Notes: generated by a model from the letters alone, not told the origin. A stretch of DNA of 64,000 bases from Enoplosus armatus (GCF_043641665.1 NC_092197.1:16808148-16872147); one strand, 5' to 3'. Positions 52,880 through 64,000 are shown, counted from the stretch's first letter. Made by a program: numbers and translations.

Positions 52880-55336
52880 TTTAATGACAAAATGTTTATC
52901 ATCTTTTCCAATGCAGTGGGAAAAAGAAAATCAAAGCAAATGCATCATTACAATAACTACTGTTACACCGTCGCAGTCTGAGGGAAATCTCTTTCCACAC
53001 CTTCCATTTCCCATTCACATTAGGCCCTGCCATCAACAGTGGGGGTTTTATTTTCACACTTTCTAAAACACGAACTCCGACTCCCGCTCTGTGCGTTCAC
53101 AATCTTTCTGCTGCCTCGGGAAAAAAAACAACACAGACTCAAAACACAAACCAAACAGGAAATAATGATCCAGAATATCGCCGTCAAACGCTGCATGACA
53201 CATGTATGTCACACAAAACAACAGTGCAGTACCTCTGTGGTCCAAAAATAGTCGACATGCTGAGTCAAATAGTATTTGATTTCATGGAGAGGCCACATTT
53301 ACCTTTCTGCTCTAGACAGCTCCTTGACGCATAACGACGCACAGATAAACGCCAAACTAAAAATTCCTGTAATTGTGAGAATTTAAAAAAAATCATTAGA
53401 GCTCATAGAAGTTACTTCTTTTTGTCTTACGTCTACTCTTTTCTGTGAAATGCAACTCTGAAATGCAGTAATCCCAAAACCAATCAGCATTTATTTTGAA
53501 AAGGCATGATGTTGTTTATAATGTTTTCCTTTAAAACTGGAACTCATTGTCAAAAACCTGCCCATCTGTCAAGAAAGTACTCAGTAACAAACCAATTAGT
53601 GGAAGAAAAACATAAAAACAAAACGCTCTAAAAAGAGTTGATTTCCTCCTGCATAACCGAAATACCAGATCTAAGAATGATTTACTTCCGGTTGGGATGA
53701 GTTTGCTCCAAAAAACACCCTTGCACGCCCTGCAAAAATAAATAATGAATAACTTCTCGGCATCTGGCTTTCGATGAGAACTGAACTTCAAAATTCAAAT
53801 ATTATTTGACTCTTGCGACAAAACTGACCCCAGTCCAGCCTCAGAGATGCTGCTGTGAAGCCTTTCAACCACGCTGTGGACCTTAGTGAACACGCTAGCC
53901 GATTGCACATAAAGTAGAGCCTTGTTAGGTCAAAAAAAAAAACTCCCTGCTTGTCTGCAGCGTCACTCTCAGACCGACTTTGGAATCAGTTCTCTTCATC
54001 TGCGGCTTGATGAAGTATTTCAGCTTGTTCTGGTGGAGTGTTAGAAAGCAGGGCTGGCTACCACTGGACATTTTTCCTCTAAAGATAGCGGCTTTAAAAA
54101 ACAACTCTCCTAATCCAACCAATATCTTGAAAGTAGAATTATTTCCAGTTTAATATCAATATTTAATTTATCTTTCATGAAACACTTTTTAAATAAAATT
54201 ACTCAAAACAAGTCAATAAAGCCAGTTCTCTTATATTTTTGGTACCAAATCCTTTTCTGATGACTTAAGATCCACAAAAACAAGAAACAATCAGAAGAGT
54301 ACCGTGTAATAACCAGCCCAATCTGGAGGTAAAGTAAGCGGGAGCTGACCGGTCAGGACCGAACCAGTTCTACGATATGTTGCAGACAAACCAGGAGGCT
54401 CACTGGAAGGACAACGTGGACACAGACTGGACCTGCACCGTTATTCAAGACCCCACCACAAAATACTGTTAGTGTACACACTGAGAGGGACACGCTGCCT
54501 GCCTGCACAGCACAGCACACACCTACACCCTGGCTTCCAGTTATTGTCACTTTAATGAATATTCATTCAGACGCAGAGTTGATTTTAATCTCTAGTTTCC
54601 GTCACAGAAAAAGTGAAATAAATCTCTGGCAGACAGAGGCGGAGACTGCCCCCAGTGCAATTCATGGCCACTATTGTAACTCCTTTCATCATTACAACTT
54701 CTCAATTAACCACCACTGTTGTAAAATAAATAAAAAAACTATGTTATCTATAGAAAATGAACAAAATGGCTACTTTGAAAAAAAGGCATGATCACTTTTT
54801 CAGCCCGCGTAGCCAACTCTGAAGTTTGGTGGAACCCTTTCGGTATCGAGTGTTGGGCTCCTCATGTAGGTGGCACAATCTGTGGTCAGCTCTGAAACTG
54901 GACAGTCCTCCCTTGTTGTCAGATGATCAAAGGGCGCCGGGGACAGCGTATGTAGTACAAGAGTTTGGTTTGATGCTGTGACCCTCCCTGAAAACCCACC
55001 TGTTATAAACACTGAAACCCAAATGGCTGGGGGAAAGGGAAGTGTGACCTTATTCATTCTTTGAAAAGCTTATACAAATGAGTGAAGGATATAAGGGGGG
55101 TTAGGGGTATCTACAGACAGTCAGAGAATAGCGATCAAGAAAAAAAAAGGGTGGGGAAGGAGGGGAGAGGGGGGGGGGGGCAGATGCATTTCTCCTGAGA
55201 ACATGTCATATCTCAGGGACATGGGGGGGGGGCAGGCGGGACAGAGGGGAGAGAGACGGGCGTTCATCTCACGACAGCAAAACTTTCTCCAACAACTTGT
55301 GGCCACTTCCTCAGGCACTTTTCTTCAGTTCCAGGT
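52880..55336 (-). other. candidate bnip3l 3' UTR
   Basis: The bnip3l stop is at 55337-55339. Minus-strand poly(A) signal words occur at 53490-53495 and 53047-53052 (AATAAA) and 52880-52885 (ATTAAA). The stretch has no recognised transposon. C-rich runs in transcript sense lie at about 55150-55235. Which signal is used cannot be told. Confidence 0.35.
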
Positions 55337-55385
55337 TCAGAAGGAGCTGGCGGGTGGCGTGGTCAACCTCTTTCCGATGTAGACT
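55337..55385 (-). CDS. bnip3l: bnip3l last exon, end of membrane anchor
   Basis: 49 bases. Acceptor CAACAG. Completes Gly, then VYIGKRLTTPPASSF and TGA at 55337-55339. The human end is IYIGKRLSTPSASTY. It faces the intermembrane space side after the anchor helix. Confidence 0.92.
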
Positions 55386-57179
55386 CTGTTGAGAAGAAGG
55401 TACACAGACCAGAAGCAGGTTGTACATCAGCATCCAACACTGCAGTATGTGAAGGTGACGGCTAAAACTCCAACTGACTGCGTCACATTCATTATTCTGT
55501 CTTCGCCTTTCAATGGATTCCTCGAAAATAACAGGATGTTAAGCTTTAACTGGGGGGGGGGGGGGGGGGGGGGGCACTGCAAGGTGCCGCACATGACCAC
55601 ATGACCAGGGTAAACATTGTGGAGTGCATTTTAACTAATAACACTAATTGCATGAACAGAGCCATCATTAATGTTATTGGTTCCAGCTGTACTTTTCCTG
55701 CTACATCACAATAGCCACATTGTCACAACATTTAAACTAATTTCCATTAATTCAGCCAAAGAAAATGAAAATGAATGAGCATTTCCATTCACCACTGTTA
55801 TCAGGAAGCCTCTCCAGTGAGCTAGCACGTACAATACCAAACACCCCGGACCTGGCTCGCCTAAATGGAATACAGCCAACGTTCATTAATCATTAATTGC
55901 ACCTGTGCTTTTCCTGCATTGACGTGTCAAACTGTCTGCTGTGAAAAAGGTCTATAAAAAAGGTCTTTGAGTCTGATTCATTCGTTAACAATGATGACGA
56001 GGAAGAACATTCTTCATTTGAATACCAGAAATGAATGAGAAACATTTGTGAAACAAATTCAACTTGGCTCTTTTTTTTTTTTTTTACTAGTTCCCTCTGT
56101 GTTGTTGATACATTTATTGTTAAAACAATTTATGTCTTGTAATGGCGGGACATTTCTTCATGAAAAAAATTATTTAGCCACCCATACTGTCTATATTGTG
56201 TTATATGTTTTATATTGCACCACAGTGCAGCCTGACGTGCAGACAGGGATACATAGGTTTTTGAGGGTACAGCACCATGAATTTTTAAACAAAAGCACAA
56301 ATGGGAGTGCAAATCTTTTGTTTCTCAGACATCTTAAGTGTTTTTTAACAGTAGAATTAGGGCACTTAGTAAATGGTACTTTTGCAATTAGATAAATCTT
56401 GTATAAATTAAATAATATTAAATAAAACTGATGCTGGAATATTATAGATATAACTTTTGACAGCTGATATCAGCTGAAACGGATGCCAGTATATCAATAA
56501 AGTCTATATAGAAACTAAAAACACCAAATCCCAGCACTGTAAACTAACAGGTAACTCTAAATTTCGTATATTATGAGGATTCTGAAAGATTGAAATAAAA
56601 AGAAATACCAACAATAAAACTATTAGCCCTTGTTCTCATAAACAACGGCTACAGTTAAGTGAGAGCGCCACAGTGACTTATTATGTAACCACAGAAACCC
56701 CTGAATGGCCAACAGGGATGTTGTGATTATGACAAGTTTGTTAATGACACTCATTGCATACCACGTCACGTTCAAGTAAAGACTGCTGCCTGAGAGATCA
56801 GCGCTGTGGCATTATCTGATCGAGGAGCAGGGATTACTGTAACATGTGTTATCACAAACAGAGAGTGCTCCTGGGAGTGTCGGAGCTCACTGTGAGGCAG
56901 CAGGTGTGTTTGTCAGACGGATATGAAGGGAGGGACCACAGCCGAGTGCGTCGGCGGCTGTACGGCTCCACCTGCTGGACTTTATGTAGAAGTGGGAGGA
57001 AAACATTTCTGGGAGTAACAAAGAATATTTTGGCATGGAAATAGAAATTAGCTTTTGACCACAAAGGCATTCATAACAGTGAGAGCCTTTTAAAAATACC
57101 CATGCTGAAAATGGAAATGAGCTGTGTACCCCTCATTGAACTGTCAGGCTTGATGTGATCTGTGGTGTTTGTCTCTTAC
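55386..57179 (-). other. bnip3l intron 5 (1.8 kb)
   Basis: Contains a G homopolymer at 55551-55574, fold-back repeat arms at about 55655-55966 and a T-run near 56070. Possible transposon scrap near 56460-56530 (GCTGATATCAGCTG). No exon seen. Confidence 0.75.
55655..55966. mobile_element. fold-back MITE-like element, copy 2 (diverged)
   Basis: It ends with GCACCTGTGCTTTTCCTGCA, TTGACGTGTCAAACTGTCTG, CTGTGAAAAAGGTCT, the right arm also seen at 6943-7003 and near 62826-62880. Another arm-like piece (AGCTGTACTTTTCCTGCTAC) lies at about 55685. Only fragments are preserved. Confidence 0.5.
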
Positions 57180-57329
57180 CCCAGCCCCAGAGCCAGGATG
57201 TGTGATAGCAGCAGCGAGGGGATGAAGACTTTGAGGAACTCGGCGGAGAAGATGCCTCCTTTCTTCATGGCCCCGGTCTTCCTCATGCTGAGAGTTACCG
57301 AGCGCCGAGGGTGACGGAAATGAAACTCC
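57180..57329 (-). CDS. bnip3l: bnip3l exon 5, transmembrane anchor
   Basis: 150 bases. Encodes [40 protein letters not shown] and [10 protein letters not shown]. The last 20 residues form the C-terminal transmembrane helix with the conserved Ser-His pair and a GxxxG-type dimer motif completed by the next exon. Acceptor TGTGCAG, donor GTAAGA. Confidence 0.95.
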
Positions 57330-58267
57330 CTGCACAAATCACAGTCGCTTTAGACACAGCGTAGTGACACCCTGACACCTGTCAGTCAGGGTAACTGTGC
57401 CAAACATCTATCATTTAACTTCCAACTTCATTGGTCATCAACATTCACTGGTTAAAGCTTCTCAAATGAGACAATTCAAGGTCACAATTTCAAAGATCAT
57501 TCCAAGAGGTAAATCTTTAGATGACTTCAGCAGCCGGTTATGGTGGCTGCTGCTTGAACAGATGGAAGAGGAGGAGCCTGATCTTATTCCAGGACTCATC
57601 ACATATATGTTTGAACCTTTAGCAGCACAGAGGGCAGCTGATTATGTTGGCAATACAATTACATACCTGACCCACGTTAATGCGGCTCGGCCTTGGTTGG
57701 TTTTATATGTTGGGAGAGGTTGGCTGGATTGTCCCAAAATCTGTTACATCATTTTAATGGGTAACATTTGTGTATCCAAATGTTGTGTAGAGCAATAAGA
57801 GTCAATTTCTTGCCCCATTTTGATATAAAAATGATCCTAAATTATTTTGCTGGCATATAGTCATGATATACAAATACATAAAAGAGTCAATCAACAGGTT
57901 ATATGATTGTGCACCAGCTGAAATCGTAGCTGTGAGGCATCACAGAAACGTTTGATTTTGTCAAGAATAAAAAGGGCTGAAAAATCTGAGATGATCTACA
58001 CGAGAGGAAAACAGCTTTCTTCAGATTTTTGAGAAAAAAAAAAAAAAAAGGTTTAACTTGTAGATCAATTAACCTTCAACTCTTCAAAAGCTACGTCAGC
58101 ATCAGTCTCACACACACACACACGTTCTGGCAGCTGGCTTTATGTTTGTGCTTCAGACCAACTTTATTGCTGTGATGACTAATCACTTTCTTGGCCAAAC
58201 AAGCAGCTGTGTGTGTGTTTGGTTGCCATAGAAACATCACGTTGATGTTCACCGAACTGAGACTTAC
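57330..58267 (-). other. bnip3l intron 4 (938 bases)
   Basis: Donor GTAAGT, acceptor TGCAG. A 133-codon open frame on the + strand (57397-57798) lies here. Its first ATG is internal, and it resembles nothing known. No exon on the minus strand. Confidence 0.75.
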
Positions 58268-58371
58268 TTGGGGGGAATGTTTTCCGGTCGACTAGACCAG
58301 TCAGCAACCCAGTCTGCGTCCTTCATCAGGATGTCCATGTCCCTCTCCTTGTCCAAGACGTCCTCTTCTGA
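58268..58371 (-). CDS. bnip3l: bnip3l exon 4
   Basis: 104 bases. Encodes SEEDVLDKERDMDILMKDAD, WVADWSSRPENIPPK, including the DWSSRPENIPPKEF block conserved in BNIP3-family proteins. The acceptor TTTAG follows a (TG)n tract directly. Donor GTAAGT. Confidence 0.95.
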
Positions 58372-58373
58372 CT

Positions 58374-58439
<66 letters not shown>

Positions 58440-58736
58440 AATTTAGCAAGCCTTCAGGCCTATGTCCATGATTCTGTTTATTTATGTGTCTGCTACAGAA
58501 ATATGCACAAATGTTTTGTTTCCAGATCGAAAGAGAAAAAGAGTGAAAGTAGTGACGATGCCCGCTGTGCAAAAGAAACAGAAATCCACGCTGGGTGTGG
58601 CAGCCATCTCCATGGAAACTAAAGGCAGGCAGCAGTTGTCATTCCCATGTACACACACACAACACTCCAGGGCCAGTGGTTGAGATTGCCATGGCAACAG
58701 ACTGATGGAGAACCTGAGAGGCACACAGGCCCTTAC
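58372..58736 (-). other. bnip3l intron 3 (365 bases)
   Basis: Donor GTAAGG. Holds the CA tract next to exon 4 and otherwise nothing recognised. Confidence 0.85.
58376..58436. repeat. (CA)n microsatellite abutting a bnip3l acceptor
   Basis: About 61 bases of CA, read as (UG)n in the bnip3l pre-mRNA, ending 4 bases before exon 4 in transcript sense. Confidence 0.95.
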
Positions 58737-58815
58737 TTGGCTGTCTCTTCTGCTGGTCACGTCCACGTCAAAGATTATCTGCCCGTCATCCTGGGGACTG
58801 TGGGGCCGCGGGGGA
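58737..58815 (-). CDS. bnip3l: bnip3l exon 3
   Basis: 79 bases from the outer acceptor. Encodes SPRPHSPQDDGQIIFDVDVT and SRRDSQ. Human has DSPSPQEDGQIMFDV. A second CAG 18 bases inside (exon start 58797) would give a form six residues shorter, in frame. Donor GTAAGG. Confidence 0.92.
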
Positions 58816-61467
58816 CTGTGGGCAGAGACAAAAACAACAAATCAGAGGCCTCGTTATTAGCAAAGTCATGAGGTCATCAGTCCTTATAAACTCCACATCA
58901 TCCCTGGAAAATTCTCAAGAATGAGTTAACAGGCTTGACAACCATTCCAAATCAGTGCACAAGGATATTAGGATTAGGATCTTAAACTACAAGTAACCAT
59001 AGCAACAGTGCTTCTGATAACCATAGGTTTAATGGACTACTAAAACACCTTAAAAATGTGTGACAATTTCAACACAGCTTCTCTTTTTGCCACAGCAATG
59101 GTATTAGTGGTTTGATTTTTTATTTAATGTATATATGGATATGCAAAACACATTAAACCCAATGGAGAAGAGGTTAAAGGAATGACACTTATTTTCCAAC
59201 ATGGTCTCAAGATATTAGAAACCAAGACAGAAAAAAAACCATAATATAAAATTAAATAACATTTTTAATAGCGAATATTTTTCTTCTTCTGGTCATGTTA
59301 TGTACTTGACAAAACCTGCATAATGGCTTTGGTGTAATAGCCAGGGCCAGTCACAGTCAATGAACAAAAAGATAATCTATTTATGTATAAATTGTTTTCA
59401 TGATTAAATATTTGTATTAAAAACTAAATATTTTAAGTTAGAAGGGTTTTAAAGGGCAGTTACTCTCCATCTCGCATCATTAAACATTTTTTAGGGTTTT
59501 AGTGGTTGTTCAGACAAAAAGACAAAAAAAGCAATGGGAAGGTGACATCTGTGGCTCTGGAAACTTGCATGGGCACTTGTTTTTATTTTCTGATATCTAA
59601 TAGACTAAGCAATTACTCACTTAATAGGAAAAAAGCAAGTAAATTTAATTAGACCACAAATAAAAATAAACGTTGCTAACTCACAGCTCTAGTAGTAGCA
59701 CTCCTTGTCATGAATGAACACTTTACAAATGTCAACTTGAGCTGAATGTATTTATATGTTTGTTCTATGCGTAAGAACCCCACGCTGTATTTTGGTTTCA
59801 TGCGGCTAAATGTTAAGTTACTGTGCGGACAGGAAGTAGGACCGATGCCACCCTGTTGTTTCCTTGGCAGGCACACTGCCTGTTCAATAGCTCATCTGAA
59901 GATGGATATAAAATGTAACATGTCGTAAGCTCTCGGCATGCTTTGTTATACTTATAAATCAATCCTTATGTAGAGGACATGACAGTCGTTTTGTATGGTA
60001 TATTTTCCTTTATTCTGTATCCTGACTGTCTACTTGATGTTAAAAACACTTCAACTATGATAGCATATAATGTTAACCAGTCCTTTACCCAGCAGTAAAG
60101 TCCTGCTGCTCCTGCACTCTGACCTCTCTGATGACATTTTCCTGATTAAAGCGGTGTAATACGACACCTGGATTGTTCTACAGGTGTTGAGACAGTGCCA
60201 CGTTGATGTTTGTGCTCCTGCTGATTCCAGAACAGCTTGTTGATACAGTGTTCTTGTCTCAAACACTCACAAACAAACATCCTCGGGTGACTCACTGACA
60301 GCTGACTGCCCGGCTCTCTGATAAGCTCTGCTGTATCGCAGCGTCGAGGATTACACACGAGCGCATGATGTGATGTGGCGGGGAGTTGAAGGGTCAGGAC
60401 TTTTCTGATGTGTTCAATAAAATGGGAGGCAAGAAGACGTCATTGTATTTTGGGAAGCCAACTCAACTCCTGAGCAGCTGTCAGGTCAGAGTCAAAGCTG
60501 ACTCAACGTGTTGAGAGTGCAATTGTGAAAGAGAAGCCACGCCTGATTCATGGGCTGATTTCAGTTACTCACTGGATTATTAAGGAAAGTTGTGACCGAC
60601 ATTAAACGCCTCTTATAAAAAAGCTTTCACTTTTCCCACTGAGTTGTTATTGGGCAATCAGCAGATGAACAGTTATATTTCAGTCATGCTACTCAGGACA
60701 ACATTTAAACTATCCTATAAATATTGTTTTTCACCCCAAAACACCAAGATTGTTTTAAATTAGCAAGATTGGAATAAGATCATTTCCCCCTGGATTTTAT
60801 GTCCCTGCACACCCAAAAGTTGTTGAGTTTGCTTCTGCAAGACACATTTCACTGTTTCAACAGCAAAGTGAATAAAACAGCTGGCAGGGAACGCAAATGA
60901 GCTGCTGATTACACACCAGGTTAAAAGAAAAACACAACAACAAGAAGAATCAGAACAATCAACTCAGTGTGCAGCATGGAAGAGATTTCGTTTTGGCTTG
61001 AAAATCAAATGTAACCTCTGAAGCAGGCTGCTGTAAACTGAGTGAAAGTCAGGAGGAACATTAGACTGGAACCAACTTCACCACGTGGCCTAAATCTTCC
61101 ACAACTATAAACACAGTCTTGTTTGAACCCAAGAACTCATGACTTTCTTTGAACTTTTCAGTCGTGGAGGACATTCCTGTGCCCTCTTCTGTGTGAAATG
61201 TTAAGCAGATTAGGAAATATAACCGTTTTATTTTGTGAGTTTCAGAGTTAAAGAAAGATTAGTTTGCTATCTACATATGGTTTGTTGCATTTGTAAATAA
61301 AGATTCCTACGTTTTTTCACGTGAACCTGCCCTGAGCCCTGGGCCCTAGGATATTTTGAACAATTTATCAGAGCTTGCACACGGCTCCCTCTGGAGCCAC
61401 AAAAGGCTTTATACAGTCCTCTCTAGGACCTTTAAACAGACTTTGAGGAGTTCTCCTTTAACACTAC
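58816..61467 (-). other. bnip3l intron 2 (2.65 kb)
   Basis: Donor GTAGTG. No exon seen. A dispersed-repeat piece lies at about 61355-61465 next to the donor. The rest is AT-rich unique sequence as far as I can see. Confidence 0.75.
61355..61465 (+). repeat. dispersed repeat sharing words with 35.5 kb
   Basis: Contains ATTTATCAGAGCTTGCACAC, GGCTCCCTCTGGAGCCACAA, CAGTCCTCTCTAGGACC and AAACAGACTT, in the same order as 35500-35720. Confidence 0.45.
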
Positions 61468-61699
61468 CTGTCACAGGAGGAGTTGCTGCGGCTCGACTCG
61501 TGTTGGGCGTCCAGCAGAATCTTCTCCATGTCTCCGTTGTGGATCGAGGACGATGACGGGACGTGCTCCAGCCCCCCCACCATGGCCTCCTCTTCCTCCA
61601 CCTGAGGGAGGGGCAGCAGGCCTGGGGCCGGGCCGTCTGTGGAGGACGACTCGGCTGATCCGGCTGTGCCTCTGTTCATCTCCAACTCCACCCAGGACC
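61468..61699 (-). CDS. bnip3l: bnip3l exon 2 (LIR motif and BH3-like region)
   Basis: 232 bases. After acceptor TTCCACAG it encodes SWVELEMN, the LC3-interacting WVEL motif. A spacer rich in Ser, Pro and Glu (VEEEEAMV) differs from the Asn-rich human one. Then [30 protein letters not shown], the region that includes the minimal BH3-like/essential segment. The exon starts with the last two bases of a codon whose first base is in exon 1. Donor GTAGTG. Confidence 0.95.
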
Positions 61700-64000
61700 C
61701 TGTGGAAAGAAACAGACAAACATACAGCTTTCATTCACTTGCCTCTGACAGTGCTGCCAATGTTTAGTGTTTTGTTTTCACCAAATTTTCACCAAAACCA
61801 TTTTTCACCCAGATTTTGTGTCTCGCACACTAAAATGTTTTATGTCCTGCTGCAAGAAGTCGCTGACCACCATAGTTTATCACACAAGGTCTAAGAAAGT
61901 CTATTTTCACTCGATTTTAATATTCCAAACATAAACACAGATTAATGAATCCCTGGATTTCTAAAACAATGAGTTGTAAATAAAATAATGAGTAATAAAT
62001 ACTGCAAGGCACTTTGGATTAAACAGCAATTGTCACGCAAAAATTAAGGACTAAGGGACTGACACAAACTCTTAAATATGTGGCATGGCAGCCAACTATT
62101 CTACAAAATTGTGCTTCAACTGAGTTTATGTAAATGAGCTGGAATTGTGTGAGTACATTACAACATATATATTAGATGTCATCAAATTTTACATTGCTTT
62201 TCAAAGAGTTTCTTAATTCAAACATGTCCGGATACAAGTATTAGGATCGCCTGCTTAGACGGAGCCAGTGAAAGGTCACATCAATAAACTAATAAGCCAA
62301 TAACCTGCTCAGTGCAAGATCTGATGTGCCCTTTTTGCTTACATTTGCCACTAAAATCATTAGTGTGCAAATGGGAAGAGTCATTTAACTTTGTTCTGTT
62401 GTTATTCTGATGCATACTACCACCCTTTTGGTAACATTCCCAGAATAACAGCCTGCTTCTGCCTCTACAGGGGGGAGACAATGAACTGCCTACCTATTCT
62501 TGTGTTTTGGTAAAGACACTGATGTTCATGTACAATAACTGTATCCTGAAACTAACACACCTAAATGGAATGTAACCATCATAATACTATCAATTACACC
62601 TTTTCTTTAGCTGCTACGACATGTTAAGATGTCTGCCTACTATCCTCTTGTTGTTGAAAGACCTTTTTCACAGTAGGCATTTGACTCATCATAGCAGGAC
62701 AAGCACATAAGATTAACGATGGCTCTTTTCAATTTTAGTGTCCTGTTGAGCCAGCATGCACAATCCAGGGGCCTGAAAACTGACACACCTACATGGATTT
62801 GCAACCATCCTTAATGTTGTTAACTGCACCTGTGCTTTTCCTGCAATGACATGTCAAAATATCTACCTCAACTAGGGTGTTCAAAAAGGCCACAGCCTTT
62901 ACTCACAAGCCAAAATAAGAATAGAGGGATGAGAAAGAGAGGAAAGATGTCAAAATGATTACCTGATCATAAACGGGAAAGGGACAACAAGACAGACAGC
63001 CTGAGCCTGTCTGTCAAACAGGTTCCAGAGTAAAGCTCTATTTACTGCTGTGTGATGAAAGGGCAGTAAATGTCTGCCTGTGTATGTGCTGTGGTTTCTT
63101 GTAGACCTTGACTGTGATATATGACGCTGTCCCTGTTTGTACGAGAGCTCTGGCATGGACTGGCAGCTGAGGAGGCACGGCATGTCAGAGCTGGGTTACA
63201 AGTATAGAGGAGGGGCAGGTTAAGCAGGGCAAGAATTTAGAGAATGGCAAAAAAAAAAAATCTCTAATATCCCTCGTCATCTCGTCATGCAGCTTTAAAA
63301 ACACTTTTTCCTTCGGTGCTCAGAGGAAGGCATGCCGAGCAGGTCACATGACCCCATAACAGTAAGTAAACACCATGTTCACATGAACTTTCACGGGACT
63401 GATTTTCACTGTTCAGGCTTCAGGCCAGTGATACCCCCTACCCAAACGATGCACCCCCCCCCCCATAAACAGGCCTCGACTCAGCACTCGCACTCATCCT
63501 GCAGATTGCATGGCGGACCGCGAGCCAAGCTGCTGTCGACAGCCCATTGTCTCCGCTCCGTGGACTAAAACCACACTGCCATGGCGCTGACGCTCCCGAA
63601 CATTCTGGCCAACGAGCAGTTATCAGCTGTTGGGTGGGTTTAGAGGAAGCAGACATGATGTGACCTCTCTGATCTTCTAATGCTGAGGTTCAGACAGGAA
63701 GGAGGAGGGTCGAGGCTGCCTCTCGCCTGAAGATCCCAGGTATTAGATAAAAGTGTTCAGGACGCTGGTGCGTGAGAGCTCCAGGAAACACCAAAAATAA
63801 CACAGTCTCAGATAACAGAGCACATTCTGCTGGCCCCTCCATCTGATAAGTGCAAGATCTTACAGTCCCTAAAGCTGTGTCTCATGTACTGTTACAGTCT
63901 AATATGTACCAATAAACCCTGCTGTGAATTATATACTTCATAAGTAAAGTTATTCTGGCTCAGTCAGACGTAATTACGACCACTACGTTCATCAGCCAAA
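61700..64000 (-). other. bnip3l intron 1 (partial) to window edge
   Basis: The first coding exon, expected to encode about 20-35 residues and end in phase 1, was looked for and not found. It contains fold-back repeat arms at about 62549-62900 and C-run 63452-63464. The open frames near 62959-63183 and 63438-63656 do not resemble BNIP3L. Confidence 0.6.
62549..62900. mobile_element. fold-back MITE-like element, copy 3 (two units)
   Basis: Arms: CATAATACTATCAATTACAC with TACGACATGTTAAGATGTCT (about 62579-62635), then ACCTTTTTCACAGTAGGCAT (about 62661), then GCACCTGTGCTTTTCCTGCA and ATGACATGTCAAAATATCTA (about 62826-62870). Orientation alternates, consistent with two partial copies in tandem. 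Confidence 0.5.

Larger units (their letters stand above)
55337..61699 (-). other. bnip3l (NIX) gene, coding span present in window; first coding exon missing
   Basis: BNIP3L is a tail-anchored outer mitochondrial membrane protein that recruits LC3/GABARAP for mitophagy, for example in red-cell maturation, and is weakly pro-apoptotic (BH3-like). Coding exons in transcript order: 61468-61699, 58737-58815, 58268-58371, 57180-57329 and 55337-55385. Phases agree throughout, giving 203 residues after the missing first exon (human total 219). The order [24 protein letters not shown], the SADW-like DADW segment and the C-terminal anchor matches BNIP3L more closely than BNIP3. The gene probably continues beyond 64000. 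Teleosts may carry bnip3la and bnip3lb; unassigned. Confidence 0.93.

Noticed and set aside
45731..55336. Possible PNMA2 ortholog between dpysl2 and bnip3l
   Set aside because: No gag-like frame found. PNMA2 is a mammalian retrotransposon-derived gene and is not expected in fish.
57397..57798. 133-codon open frame on the + strand in bnip3l intron 4
   Set aside because: It does not start with ATG at its limit, matches no family I know, and has no splice or promoter support. A chance frame or old repeat is likelier. A homology search and strand-specific RNA-seq would decide.
63438..63656. Candidate bnip3l exon 1 (72-codon minus frame beginning MSAS)
   Set aside because: It lacks BNIP3L N-terminal features and no phase-1 donor at a fitting place was seen.

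Overview
The window is nuclear DNA of a ray-finned fish, most likely a percomorph teleost. Evidence: intron-split vertebrate genes with GT-AG junctions, very many (CA/GT)n microsatellites, and dispersed repeats that I recognise from memory as common in percomorph genomes (a GCTAACATGCTAA-rich element, an element with terminal inverted repeats containing TTTGACATTTTGGGAAA, a GGGCTGCAACTAA element and a CCACCACTG-ended hAT-like element). There is no bacterial, phage or CRISPR content. All exon coordinates below were derived by reading splice sites and checking that reading phase is kept from exon to exon.

Layout. (1) 1-9.8 kb, + strand: adra1a, the alpha-1A adrenergic receptor, two coding exons (2761-3676 and 9081-9556) giving 463 aa, split between TM6 and TM7. 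(2) 9.8-15.7 kb: intergenic, repeats only. (3) 15.7-45.7 kb, - strand: dpysl2 (CRMP2), 13 shared coding exons plus two alternative first coding exons, one for the short form (42779-42820, 573 aa in total) and one for the long CRMP2A form (45464-45730, 648 aa in total). A long 3' untranslated region may run down to about 15.68 kb. (4) 45.7-52.9 kb: intergenic, with repeats. (5) 52.9-64.0 kb, - strand: bnip3l (NIX), five coding exons (55337-61699) including the C terminus; the first coding exon was not found and probably lies beyond the right edge.

The order and orientation (adra1a and dpysl2 convergent, bnip3l upstream of dpysl2 on the same strand) match my memory of human 8p21.2, except that the placental retrotransposon-derived gene PNMA2, which lies between BNIP3L and DPYSL2 in human, has no counterpart here. 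The three genes share no pathway: a Gq-coupled catecholamine receptor, a tubulin-binding axon-growth protein and a mitophagy receptor. The neighbourhood is an ancient linkage group, not an operon-like unit.

I see no novel multi-gene system. The points most worth a second look are: a Tyr-to-Cys change in CRMP2 at the position of the mammalian Fyn target Tyr32; long UG repeats standing in for the polypyrimidine tract at 3' splice sites of dpysl2 exon 4 and bnip3l exon 4; a tandem pair of in-frame acceptors in bnip3l; an acceptor-like site 10 nt upstream of the CRMP2A start; an upstream ORF in the adra1a leader; and a fold-back MITE-like repeat family with three copies in the window.
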